Shown here: positions 21,588 through 32,139 of the stretch, piece by piece
Layout: the number at the start of each line of letters is the position of its first letter
How positions within the stretch are numbered: the first letter of the stretch is position 1
Assembly: GCA_963969495.1 (NCBI GenBank)
Contig: OZ018327.1
Span: 36,895,282 to 36,959,281, forward strand
DNA length: 64,000 bases
Reading direction: 5' to 3'
DNA from: Ceratothoa steindachneri
Taxonomy: Eukaryota > Arthropoda > Malacostraca > Isopoda > Cymothoidae
Position numbers and translations under genes: made by a program
The notes under the pieces: generated by a model
Seen by the model: the letters and a program-made list of their open reading frames with translations, nothing else
Told to the model about the DNA's origin: nothing
Databases searched by the model: none

Positions 21588-22550
21588 GGATATGTGGGAA
21601 AGTTTTAAATTGGATAACTGAATGGCTGAAAAATAGGAAACAGAGTTGTACTGAATGGAGTGAGGTCAGAGTAGAGGAATGTCATTAGTGGCGTACCTCA
21701 GGGATCAGTTTTAGGCCCTTTATTATTTATAATCTATGTAAATGATCTTGGGCGAGGTGTAAATAGCAAAGTGTCAATTTTTGCTGATGACACTAAATTG
21801 GCAGCTGTAGTCAAAGCGGTTGAGGGTAGCTTTAAAGTGCAGGGTGACTTAAATAAGTTGTTAGCTTGGGCTCAGAAGTGGCAGATGACTTTTAACTTTA
21901 ATAAATGCAGATAATAGGGAATTTAGCTATGAGATGGATGGGTATTGGCTTAATTCAGTTGAAGATGAGAAGGACTTAGGAGTAGTAGTAGATAGGTCAG
22001 TGAAGTTTTCAAAGCAGTGTATTAAGGCAAATAATAGAGCAAATAGGGTGCTAGGTTACATTAAAAGAAATGTTAGCTACAAGAGTAAGGAGGTTATCCT
22101 TAAACTATATAACTCTTATGTCAGGCCACATTTAGAGTACTGTATACAAGCATGGTCACCACATTTTAGACATGATATAAACTTTTTAGTAAGTACAAAG
22201 GAGGGCAACAAAAATAATACCATCCCTGAAGCACCTTGAATATGAAGATAGACTGAGGGTATTAAATATGTTCTCATTTGAAAGAAGGTGTGTGAGGGGA
22301 GATATGATTGAGCTTTTAAAAATCTTTTCTGGGATGGATAAATTGGATTTCAGTAAGTTATTTGAGTTAGAAGGTAGAGGTCACCACTTAAAGAAAAAAA
22401 AACAGAGGTGCAGACTCGATATTAGAAAATATTTTTTTTACTAACAGAGTGGTGGATTATTGGAATAGTTTGCCACCTGAGACTGTAGACAGCCCAAACT
22501 TGAATGTTTTCAAGCACAGATTGGATGATTATATGGAGATGGAGGGTTAA
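21588..22550 (+). pseudogene. CR1-A ORF2, last part (RT palm and thumb)
   Basis: Picks up CR1-A exactly where 13918 left off: G-I-C-G-K-V-L-N-W-I-T-E-W-L-K-N-R-K-Q, then G-S-V-L-G-P in another frame, S-I-F-A-D-D-T-K-L-A (intact box, about 21775), R-V-L-G-Y-I-K-R-N-V-S-Y and R-P-H-L-E-Y-C. At least four frameshifts. The reading frame ends at 22548-22550, at the position equivalent to the CR1-C ORF2 end. Confidence 0.85.
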
Positions 22551-22850
22551 CTTCTTATTTTTTGGTATGGGAAAATGTTTCTTGACTCATTCCTGTAGAT
22601 ACAGTTTCTTTTTATTATATATTTTGGGGGACTTTGATTTTGTTTTTGAAAGACTCCTATGGAGGCTTTAAATTATATATTGTAGATGCATGGTCGGACA
22701 TAATCCTATGGAGTTTAAATTGTATATTGTAGATGCATGATCTGATAAAATCCTATGGATGCATTATGTGGGTGGGATTTGATGGATATGGATGACCTTT
22801 GATAGGCCCTTGTGGCTTTTGTCATCCATGAAATTATGTTATGTTATAGT
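22551..22850 (+). repeat. CR1-A 3' UTR, terminal stem-loop and (ttatg) tail
   Basis: Matches the CR1-C 3' UTR along its length. The stem is atggatgac (22788-22796) with gtcatccat (22821-22829), followed by aaattatgttatgttat (about 22831-22847). The right boundary of the whole nest is set here. Confidence 0.8.
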
Positions 22851-22919
22851 GTTGCCTACTTTAGGCTATTTTTGCCAAAAAATTAAAATTTTTAGTTACC
22901 TTTAGAGGGGCTTCACCTT

Positions 22920-23345
22920 TTGACGTCTGATGTCATAAGACCCAAATTGTAGTCCAGAAACAGCGCCCCTAAACTGAAGTATTACCAATGATTTAACCAA
23001 ATCATGTCAGCACCTTTAATCCTTTTGCGAATCATAATGGGGATGGGGTCTGATGTCAGACGGCTCAAACGCGTATGAATATTCTGGGGTAAATATGTAG
23101 ACAAGCGGCCTGGCCGATAAGAAGGTACTATTTTCGTCTGTGTTCCAAAATGTTTCACATTTTTGGAGTACATTTAAGGGGACGGCTCATGGGGGGTTAA
23201 ACACGATGCGTGGACTGCACTACGATGATCCTGAGTTTCATTAAATTGGGGGGGTCTAGGGGGCACAGCCCCCCAGTATATAATCCTAATTGTTATAATG
23301 TTCTGACGTTTACAGAGGTGAATGCTTTAACTACATCATGTCAGC
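22920..23345. repeat. GC-hairpin repeat, copy 4
   Basis: Starts with 'aattgtagtccagaaacagc' and 'cccctaaactgaagtattac', shared inverted with 3085-3165, and continues with 'ggtaaatatgtagacaagcg', 'gttccaaaatgtttcac', 'gatgatcctgagtttcatta', a G-run, the hairpin agggggcacagccccccag (23250-23270) and 'tatataatcctaattgtt'. This is the most complete + copy. No coding capacity. Confidence 0.65.
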
Positions 23346-24250
23346 GCTTTTAATCGTTTTGTGAAGTATAATATGGGTTGGGGGCGGGGTATGATGTCAG
23401 AAATGCTTGATTTCAATTTTTTTCCACTTAATAGCTTTTTATTATACTCATTCGGGGGTCATTTTTATTTGTCAATATATTTTCCCACATTTTACTATTT
23501 TAAGTACCTTCTTTTATACATTTAAATGTAATTAGCTACATCATTTCAAGGAATTACTTGTTTTTTAGCAGTTTGGGTGTCAAACATTTCCCTTTTACGC
23601 AGTTTGAAAATGATCAATCAGACGTCTTTTAAGCAGTGTGAAAATGGTATCGAATTGTGCATTTTATATGTCTTCCATTTCAGAATTATTAACTCTAGTT
23701 TTTGATAAAGATAAATTGTTCACCTTTTTGGATGTACATAATTTAGTTAAAATTAAAAGCGAATGCAACATTTGTGGCTGGGCATTAGATGTGACCCCCT
23801 CAGTTTGAATTTAAATGCTCTAAAATAAAATGTGATTCAAGTCAGCTAGATTTCGAATAAGACGCAGACGTGCAAAATAAATAGGCTTTCCTCTTCGCTA
23901 TTTCGGAAGTATAACCACTGCAATTAAGTACGGAAACAGCGTGTTTCGTTTGTTTTTTTCAGGCAATTTTGTATAAAAAATGGCCTAAAGAAAACAGCGT
24001 TTTCAGTTTGTTTACTTTCAGGCATTTTTTTTAATACAAAAAATGGCAGCAGCTATCATTCAAAGAAAACTCAAACGCGCATGAATATTCAGACACGGGT
24101 GAACGATAATATTTACACAAAAAGATTTTCTGGCCGGGCCGCTTGTCTATATGTTTAACTATTCCGGCAGGGGTGAACGAAAATATTTACCAAAAAAAAA
24201 ACACTTTTGGGCGGAGTCGATAATCTACATATTTACCTCAAAAACAACCA
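23346..24250. other. Non-coding AT-rich interval with repeat pieces
   Basis: No gene seen. It contains pieces that recur nearby, such as 'gaatattcagacacgggtgaacg' style sequence at about 24082 and its variant at about 24160. It appears to be the interior of the hairpin-repeat family. Confidence 0.4.
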
Positions 24251-24279
24251 TCTGATGTAATAAGGCCTAAATTGGGTAA

Positions 24280-24745
24280 ATATGGGTAATTGTGTAGACG
24301 ATGGCTGGATCCTAGGCCTAGCTTTTTGGGGGCTATTTTGGGCTACTTTTCGTTGTTACTTTTTTAGAGAAGAAATCAAAGAATTTTATGGCGATTTTCG
24401 TTTTTATACTGGGGGGCTGTGCCCCCCAGACCCCCCCCCCCAAAGGATTGAAACTCAGCGTCATCGCAGTGTTACCCTCGCGGTGAGCCGTACCCAAAAA
24501 TGAGCCAGATCCTAGGCCTAGCTTTTTGGGGGCTATTTTGGGCTATGCCCCCCAGACCCGCCCAAAGGATTGAAACTCAGGGTCATCACAGTATTATCCC
24601 CGCGGTGAGCCGTACCCAACAACGAGCTGACGCTCAAAATAATCACATCATTATCATTAACCCGTGTCAGAATATTCATGCGCATTTTAGTCCTTTTTGA
24701 ATTATTATTCTAGAAACAATTAGGATTATATACTGGGGGGGCTAG
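24280..24745. repeat. GC-hairpin repeat, copies 5 and 6 (tandem, ~200-bp offset)
   Basis: gatcctaggcctagcttttt occurs at about 24308 and again at about 24507, each followed by gggggctattttgggct. The first unit carries the full hairpin tggggggctgtgccccccag (24410-24429); the second lacks about 60 bp just before it. Both continue into 'aaaggattgaaactcagsgt' and 'ggtgagccgtacccaa'. The same block lies inverted at 30060-30260. Confidence 0.7.
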
Positions 24746-25050
24746 GCCCCCCCCCAATTTAATGAAACTCAGGATCATGGTAGTGTGGTAACCCCATTGT
24801 GATTTCCCCCACACGAGCCGTCAACTTAAATGTACTCCAAAAATGTGAAACATTTTGGGGTAATTGTGTAGACTATGGGCCGATGCGACTCTAGTTCCTT
24901 TTTGGGCTATTTTCATTGTTTTTCTGCTATCGCACTGGCCAATCACAGATCTGGATTCATTTTCATAAATGACCAATCAGAAAGCTCTATTTGTTTCAAG
25001 GCTTTTTGTGTTTTTTATAATAATAAAAAATTGGTTTATCTTATATTTTA
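24730..25050. repeat. GC-hairpin repeat, degraded copy 7, and flank
   Basis: 'attaggattatatactgggg' followed by C-run, 'aatttaatgaaactcaggat', 'cccacacgagccgtc' and 'aaaatgtgaaacattttggg'. The hairpin stem has decayed. 24880-25050 holds no recognised gene. Confidence 0.55.
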
Positions 25051-25290
25051 TCTTCATATCAAGTAACGGACGGATGTGCGATAGAAGCTCCCTACAAATT
25101 CCGTGTTTTGAATGATTTTTGTGAAACTTGAACACGATTTGTGAACAAAGAAAAGGAATTTAGTTATTTTTGAAGCGAATGTGATATAAATGGACAGTAT
25201 TATTTCCCCACGAAGACCCAAATTTTTGCCCCCTTTAAAAAAAAACACCGCCACGGCGACGTTGAAACAAAAGGTAAACAAAGACTCAAG

Positions 25291-26328
25291 ATGGCGGAAG
25301 GTGGACGCCGTCGCGCTAACGTGAGTACGCTTAAAACCGAATGTAATGGCAAAAGAAATGCCACAAGTAATCAGAAGGACATGGATAAAGATAACACTAT
25401 CCCTAAAGGGGAAGCATATAAGTGCGGTGAATGTGGTGAGTTGGTAAAAGAGAGTGACAAGGCCATAGAATGTGAAATATGTGTACTCTGGTTCCACACA
25501 AAATGCGCAAAAGTTTCTGACAACCTGTACCAAGTATTAACAGATGAACCAGACGAATGCCACTGGTACTGCCAAAACTGCAAAAGGGGGGCGAAAAAGC
25601 TCTACCAGAGTATAGTAGCAATGACAGGTGAAATACAGAAGGTGAATGAGAAAATAAACCAAGTGAGCCAAGAACTAAGCGATGTGAAGATGAACCTAGG
25701 AGAGAAAGTGGGGGAACTGAGTGACAACAACATCTCTTTAGAAGCCAGAATTCTTCGACTAGAGGAAACACAGCAGTGCTTAGAGGTAAACCCGCAACAG
25801 ACAGGGCTTGGGAGATTAACTGAAGAACAGCTAATTGAGCAAATAGTCAGCAAAACAACTGACACAGTAACAAAATCATTGACTGACAAAGTAGATCTGA
25901 AATTGAATGAGAAGGAAGACCAAGAAGCTAGGAAATTCAACCTTATCATACATAATCTACCTGAGACAAACTCGAAGGAGGGTGACATAAACAGGGTAAC
26001 CAAACTTATTCAGGAAGAGTTTAAACTTAAGATCAACATCAATAATGCACAAAGGATGGGAAAGCCAAACTGTGAACGTGCCCGACTACTCAGGATAACA
26101 ATGGCCAGCTTAAGTGAGAGGAAGCAGATATTGATCAAGGCCAAAGAATTACGTAATAGCTCGCACCCTATCCACAACCAGATTTATATACGTCCTGACC
26201 TAACCAAGAAACAATTGGAGGAGTCAAAAAACTTGAGGGAACAACTGAAGGACCAACGAGTAAAACAACCAAACAAAAGGTGGATAATAAGAAAGAGAAA
26301 AGTGGTGGAAACAAGCGAACAGAACTAA
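25291..26328 (+). CDS. CR1-E ORF1 (PHD-type zinc finger, coiled coil, RRM-like)
   Basis: A 345-codon open frame. Residues about 47-100 form a PHD-type finger: C-G-E-C, C-E-I-C, W-F-H-T-K-C, then H-W-Y-C-Q-N-C. Residues about 105-165 are heptad-like (coiled coil). Residues about 215-305 resemble the RRM-like ORF1 domain (N-L-I-I-H-N-L-P-E, then R-M-G-K and R-L-L-R-I-T). ORF1 proteins with this order bind the LINE RNA and form the RNP. The Met at 25291 sits just upstream of a basic segment (G-G-R-R-R). No stop or shift is visible. The 3' end overlaps ORF2 by 49 nt in another frame, so ORF2 would need reinitiation or a similar mechanism. Confidence 0.85.
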   Translation: MAEGGRRRANVSTLKTECNGKRNATSNQKDMDKDNTIPKGEAYKCGECGELVKESDKAIECEICVLWFHTKCAKVSDNLYQVLTDEPDECHWYCQNCKRGAKKLYQSIVAMTGEIQKVNEKINQVSQELSDVKMNLGEKVGELSDNNISLEARILRLEETQQCLEVNPQQTGLGRLTEEQLIEQIVSKTTDTVTKSLTDKVDLKLNEKEDQEARKFNLIIHNLPETNSKEGDINRVTKLIQEEFKLKININNAQRMGKPNCERARLLRITMASLSERKQILIKAKELRNSSHPIHNQIYIRPDLTKKQLEESKNLREQLKDQRVKQPNKRWIIRKRKVVETSEQN

Positions 26329-29213
26329 GAATATCCTATACCAATACAGATAACTCACTTATGAACAAATATGACGAGCTCTGTGCTTTAGTAAATGACA
26401 AGCAATATGATGTAATACTAATAACAGAAATTAAACCCAAACATGGGGAAGTGCCAGAGTTATCTGTTATGCAAATTCAGGGATACGATATATTCACCAG
26501 TGATTTATATGCAGAAAATACCAGAGGGACATGTATATATGTAAGATCTACACTTAATGCTAAACAGATCAAGCCACCAATGGACTCATTCCAGGACTGC
26601 ACATGGGTAACTATACAGGGAAGTCACAACAACAACTTGCTTTTAGGGGTCATCTATAGATCTGGTTCGCCTCTACTTGCAACTACACGAGACACAGCGT
26701 TACATGATACTCTCAGGTGGGCAACTAACAAACGGAAAACTCATCTACTCATCACAGGAGATTTTAATCATCCGAGCATCACCTGGAACCCATCACCTCA
26801 AACGCCGAACATAGAAAATCCAGACAATCCTGCATCCAGATTCGTTGACTGTGTACGAGATATATATTTACATCAGCACGTCACCCAGCCAACCAGATAT
26901 AGAAATGAGCAGACTCCAACATTGGATGATCTTGTGTTTAGTAATGAGCAAGAAATGATTGAACAACTAGTACATCATGAGCCACTAGGAGCAAGTGATC
27001 ATGCCAGATTGGACTTCAAATTCATCTTCTGCACAACACCTCAGGAAAAGAAGAGGACAATATGGAACTATGAGCAGGCAGACTATGAAAAAATGAGAGA
27101 AGATCTAAGGATTGAATGGGACGAATTGCTTGCGGGCAAGTCGACACAAGAAGCCATTGATATACTACAATCAAGAATCATGAAGGCAGTGAGGGATCAT
27201 ATACCAACAAAAAATTTAAAGAGTAAGAACAAACCACTATGGATGAACAAGGATGCCTTCCGCAAAGCTAGGAGAAAGTACCAAGCATGGATAAGATATC
27301 TGAATACAAAGAGCAAACCTGACTGGAAAGCTTACACAGAAGCTAGAAATTCAGCTACACATGCATCAAGGCAGGCCCGTAGGGAATTTGAAAAAAAATT
27401 AGCAAAGGAGGCCAAGACCAATAACAAAGCCTTTTGGAACTATGTCAACAACCGCAGGAAAACTCGAACTGACGTAGGTGACCTTAAGGATACACATGGT
27501 AACTTTGTAAGTGACGATAAAGATAAAGCCGAAACACTAAATGAGCAATACTTTAAGACCTTTACACAAGAGGACAGAATTAACATTCCAGACTTTGAGC
27601 CTAAACCTCTCCAGTATGAGGCACTAGGAACAATAGAAATTACAGAGAGCATGATTTTTAAGCAACTGAATTCACTTTAAACTGATAAATCTCCAGGAAA
27701 CGACGACCTACACCCTAGAGTTCTTAGAGAAGTAGCAAAGGAAATAACCAAACCTCTGACAGCAATATTCCAATCCAGCATCACCAACTCCGAGCTTCCA
27801 GAACAGTGGAGGGAAGCGAACATCACTCCCATTTACAAGAAGGGAAATAAGGCTGACCCAGCCAACTATCGCCCAATATCTCTAACCTCAATAATGTGCA
27901 AGATGCTAGAGAGAATTATCTCGGAGGCAATGATACAACATATCAAAGCCAATAATCTTAGATGTGTCCAACAACATGGTTTCTCTAAGGGAAAATCCAC
28001 AGTAACAAATCTCTTAGAAGCGCTGGATATATGGACAGAGGCTCTCAGTCACTGCTTACCAGTGGATATCATTTTCCTAGACTATGCAAAAGCATTTGAC
28101 ACAGTCCCACATGAAAGACTACTTAGAAAAGTGAAGTCACTTGGTATCGTCGGTGACCTCCTGCAGTGGATCCGTGGTTTTTTGATGGAGCGTAGGCAAA
28201 GAGTGGTAGTAAGTGGTACAGCATCATGTTGGAAACCAGTTACAAGTGGCGTACCACAGGGATCTGTGATGGGCCCCCTTCTCTTTATGATATTTGTCAG
28301 TGATATACCTGACAAACTACAAAACTTCATATCGCTCTTTGCAGATGACACAAAGATATATGCAGCTGTCCAAAACAGTGAAGGCAACTCCCATACTAAC
28401 TGTTTACAGGCAGACTTGAAAATGCTACAAGAATGGTCAGTTAAAATGCAAATGAAGTTCCACCCTGATAAATGCAAAGTAATGCACATGGGAAATAGCA
28501 ACCCCCAGCACAAGTACAAAATGACAAGAGATGATGGAACAGATCACACACTACAGAACACCACGGAAGAGAAGGACCTGGGAGTCCTTATTGATTGCAA
28601 TCTAAGCTTTAGTAACCACGTCCAAGCTCAAGTCAACAAAGCCAACAAGATACTTGGGGCAATTAAGCATACATTCCAATATCTAGACAAAGATGCCTTC
28701 CTCCCCCTGTACAAGAGTCTTATTCGACCCCATCTGGAGTATGCATCAGTAATCTGGTCTCCAAAAACTAAAAGAGACAGAGATATGGTGGAGAGGGTAC
28801 AGCGTAGAGCAACACGCATGGTTCACAGTATCTCTCATCTCTCCTATTCAGAGAGACTAAAAGCCCTTAATCTACCTACCCTGTACTTTAGAAGACAGAG
28901 GTCAGATGTTATGCAACTATATAAGATTTCACATGGACATGACGAACTGCAAATAGGAAACCACTGTAAGCTGTGCGACAGGTCAATGTTTGCTCCGGGT
29001 CTCTCGACTAACACAAGAGGACACTGCTTTAAGTACCAAGTGCAGAGCTCGTCTGGTCCAAGAGCCAATTTCTTCCCGACAAGAGTCACTTCAATATGGA
29101 ACAAACTCTCAACAGAAACTGTAACCAGCAAAACTGTAAATATCTTTAAGTCAAGATTAGAAAAAGAATGGAAAAACCACAAAGACCTACACAGTTATAT
29201 ATTCACATATTGA
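26280..29213 (+). pseudogene. CR1-E ORF2 (endonuclease plus RT), one in-frame stop
   Basis: A single frame of 977 codons with one TAA at 27678-27680, between nuclease and RT. Endonuclease: S-Y-T-N-T-D (N-terminal block), I-T-E-I-K-P, G-V-I-Y-R-S, T-G-D-F-N-H-P (about 26755) and G-A-S-D-H-A-R-L (about 26990). RT: K-S-P-G-N-D-D-L (about 27690), Y-R-P-I-S-L-T-S (about 27867), F-L-D-Y-A-K-A-F-D-T-V-P-H (about 28075), G-V-P-Q-G-S-V-M-G-P (about 28247) and L-F-A-D-D-T-K-I-Y (about 28336). The thumb has R-P-H-L-E-Y-A-S-V-I-W-S-P (about 28725). All catalytic residues I can check are present. The stop would separate a nuclease half from an RT half. Confidence 0.9.
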
Positions 29214-29312
29214 AAAATCCGTTCTGCATACATCAACTAAAAACAACAGTACGGTCTCATTACCCAAGAGGGTACCTATCAACCGGGATTCAAGGTAAAT
29301 TCAAGGTAAATA

Positions 29313-29780
29313 TATCCTACCTACCCTATGCCTGACATTCTTTAGTGTTTTTATTTAATTTCCCATTGTTTAATGTTCAATTAAACCATATTTCGGTGTT
29401 GTTAATCAAGTGTCACGTCTTAATTCTGACGAAAACACGATTTTTTCATATTACCTGTTCCGTATTGATTTCTCTGCTTTGATTTGTTTAAAAGGTTATT
29501 TTAAGACCTTCATTTTGCTTATTGTTCCAAATTGATGCGTGCAGTATTAGTGTTTTTATTACTATATATGTGTAGTTCAAAAAACACAAATGGTCAATTC
29601 CAGTAAAAAAAAAAGTCACGAAATTTCCGGGAACAATGCTCTACTTTTCCGTCCGCATCTCTCATATTTAAACGACCACCCACGCCGTTTCCCGCTCATT
29701 TGTCAAATTTTCATTTTCGTGTTAAGTTTGTTTGTTACCTATTCAACGTTTCGGTGCTATTTTAACCGACAAAGAGAAAT
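29313..29780. other. AT-rich interval, no gene recognised
   Basis: No motif or long frame of interest. It leads into the Merlin fragment on the right and may include its 5' sequence, but nothing specific supports this. Confidence 0.4.
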
Positions 29781-30035
29781 ATGTTGCGTTTCTCGAAGCC
29801 CATGGGCCATGTAGTGGAAGGGCAGTGGGTTTTGGGAGGGTTCGAATGTGAAACAAAGAGAATTTTCATTGTTTCGGTGGCAAATCGAAATCGAGAAACC
29901 CTCCTCGCAGCGATAAAAAAGTGGATTTTGCCGGGCACGACAGTCGTATCTGACGGATGGGCAGCCTATTCAAATTTGTCATCTGAAGGATACGAACATC
30001 TTACCGAATTCTGGCTTGCTGCCGGTAAACTCTAC
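29781..30035 (+). pseudogene. Merlin (IS1016/ISXO2-like) transposase core fragment
   Basis: Reads V-E-G-Q-W-V-L-G-G, then about 35 residues on, I-K-K-W-I-L-P-G-T-T-V-V-S-D-G-W-A-A-Y and E-G-Y-E-H-L-T. These are hallmark blocks of the IS1595/ISXO2-like DDE transposase domain used by animal Merlin elements. The Asp in V-S-D-G-W is a catalytic residue. The first catalytic Asp upstream and the last acidic residue downstream are absent; after E-H-L-T the sequence runs into the hairpin repeat. It is only about 85 residues of a protein normally near 200-300. Confidence 0.8.
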
Positions 30036-30059
30036 CCACCCGTCTGGCGTAAGTATTAA

Positions 30060-30415
30060 CCATTATTTTGAGCGTCGGCTCGTTGTTGGGTATGGCTCAC
30101 CGCGGGGATAACACTGCGATGACCCTGAGTTTCAATCCTTTGGGGGGGGGTCTGGGGGGCACAGCCCCCCAGTATAAAAACGAAAATCGCCATAAAATTC
30201 TTCGATTTCATCTCTAAAAAACTAACAACGAAAAGTAGCCAAAAAAAAACTAGGCCTACGATCGGCCCATAGTCTACACAATTACCCATTTTGGAACACG
30301 GATGAAATAGTACATCCCATCGTTCGCGCCGATAATCTACATATTTACCCTGAATTGTAGCCCAGAAATAGCGTCTCCTATGGTGCGCCCCTAAATTTAA
30401 GTATTATCTAAGACC
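30060..30415. repeat. GC-hairpin repeat, copy 8 (inverted to 24280-24745)
   Basis: Contains 'ttgttgggtatggctcaccg', 'cgatgaccctgagtttcaat', a G-run, tggggggcacagccccccag (30154-30174), 'aaaacgaaaatcgccataaa' and 'taatctacatatttaccc', ending in 'ttgtagcccagaaatagcg'. It abuts the Merlin fragment directly. Confidence 0.65.
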
Positions 30416-31855
30416 CAAACCTCATAAAAGCATCCAAAAGATGCATAATGATTAAGTGAATCTAAAAAATAACATAATTTACCTGTAGCACATGCTGTCA
30501 CTGACGTCGGCTTGTGTGCTGTAACAACATAATTATAAGTTCCAGAAGCCATTTATCCTAGCCTAAATGACCTTTGCAGGAGAGCCAGGTTACTGAAATT
30601 CACTTGTACACCAAGCACGTTAGTTTAGATATTGATTTTAAAGGTCACTTTCTCCCTAAGGATGTCCAGAGAGAATTATTCTCTAAAACTTTATATAATT
30701 TAATTTAAAATTAATTGCTCTAAGGCAACAAAACACAAATTGTATCCCAGCAAACCCAGTAAAACCCGAAGAGACATCGGTAACATAAACCTGAACAATA
30801 ACAGTGTTTGGTTTTGGATATAATCCGATATATCTGTGGCCTCATGGTAACAAATTTTTATCATCAACCAAATGAACAGAACTTAATTGGAAGATTGAAA
30901 ACTGGAATTAAGGTATATTATTTATTCGGTATAAAAATGCGTGTAATAAAATAATTAAAAGGAAATATGAGATACCGGAAATATTTTGATAGCAAATTTT
31001 ATTATCATTGTTTGTTGAGTAATGTACCAAAAAGGTTTCAGCAGTGCCGTTCAGGAATTGATAAGAATAAGATTGAGCATAATAAGTTTTCAAAACGTAG
31101 TTGATTAATTTATATATTATAAGTATATAGATATTTAGATAGCTCTCAAGATTTTTAACAAATAAAGCAATTTTGTTATTTTTATGGCAGGTACTTTCTA
31201 AGGAATGCCTATTTGGCACAGAATAATGAACTATCTCTACTGCCACTGGCGACAGGAAAAATGGCGTAGTTTATTGAGGCAATATAATTACATTGCGGAG
31301 TATTAGAATATATATATTAGAATATATAATTATTATTAATACGGGTGTAGGAGAAGAGGTGAGGAAAATATAAGGAATGAAGTTAGAGTGATGCATGTTC
31401 GTAAATATCATCCCAGATCATGGACTAAAAACATAACGATCTTTTTTTCCTACGTTTTTAAATCCACAGATTTGGAGATATTCCAATTACTCTGAGGAAC
31501 AAAATTTTCGTTTAGTTAGATATCATCTGATACTTGTTTTTTACTAACTTTTGGGGTCTGAATCCCAAAGTGACCCCAGCTTTTTTGTACCACATCAACT
31601 TTTAAGCTAGTAGATACCCTCGCTTTGTATAAAAAAACCCATAAATATACGTCATCTAACAATTTTGTGATTATTTTTTAGAATGTTTTAACAATTTACA
31701 TGAACTAGGAAATGATAAAACATTGTTTGACTGTAGTGTTTGTACAAATTTATTTTTCTCATACAAAGGATATTGTTATTGCAAATCAAATTGTATGCAA
31801 ATAGTTAAGGCAAATATTTACCCTTATAGCTTTTCCTAGAGTGTTTAATATATGT
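30416..31855. other. AT-rich interval, no gene recognised
   Basis: The largest frame (31246-30908, minus, 112 codons) has no motif I know and is AT-driven. The rest shows no repeats of the families above. Possibly unique host intergenic DNA. Confidence 0.4.
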
Positions 31856-32096
31856 ACAATTCCACTTTGTACTCAGTCCTTCAAATTTTGGTGGAATCTT
31901 TTATCTTGCTCATCGCTGATGATTTCAGTAAGGGTTTCCCGGCTGTTAACAAGATAGCTATGCAAAAGTGAAAATAGATGCTAATGTTGCAACTGAGTGT
32001 TTTGTAGCTCTCCAATAGTTTCTGGATAATTTCAGTGTAATTCCTTGTTGGTGGATTTCCAAGAAAGTTCTGGCCAAGGTCTTTGAATGATAACAA
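31856..32096 (-). pseudogene. Fragment of an uncharacterised invertebrate protein family
   Basis: On the minus strand the frame reads F-L-G-N, then N-Y-x-E-I-I-Q-K-L-L-E-S-Y and C-N-I-S-I. After a one-base shift near 31965 it reads L-H-S-Y-L and then S-D-E-Q-D-K-R-F-H-Q-N-L. From memory, this order (FLGN, N-Y-x-E-L-L, C-N-M-S, H-F-L-H-S-H-L, S-D-E-x-x-E-R-F-H-Q-D) occurs in a large, repeated, uncharacterised protein family in arthropods and cnidarians. The shift and the stop after F-H-Q-N-L-K-D make it a pseudogene. Function unknown. Confidence 0.5.
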
Positions 32097-32139
32097 AACC
32101 TTCTTTTCGAGTTCTTACATGGTCCCGATAAGAGTTCTA

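Larger units (their letters stand above)
25230..29312 (+). mobile_element. CR1-E, nearly intact two-ORF CR1/L2-group LINE
   Basis: 5' UTR, ORF1 (25291-26328), overlapping ORF2 (26280-29213) and a short 3' UTR ending in two copies of ttcaaggtaaa (about 29287-29308), a tail style known in CR1/L2 elements. The only clear disabling lesion is a TAA in ORF2 at 27678-27680. A distinct family from CR1-A/B/C. 5' boundary approximate. Confidence 0.85.

Noticed and set aside
25291..26328. Host PHD-finger chromatin gene
   Set aside because: Coiled coil, RRM-like domain and overlapping endonuclease/RT ORF2 identify it as LINE ORF1.
30908..31246. 112-codon minus-strand frame as a possible gene
   Set aside because: AT-driven composition, many Ile/Tyr/Asn, no motif, no homologous partner in the window.
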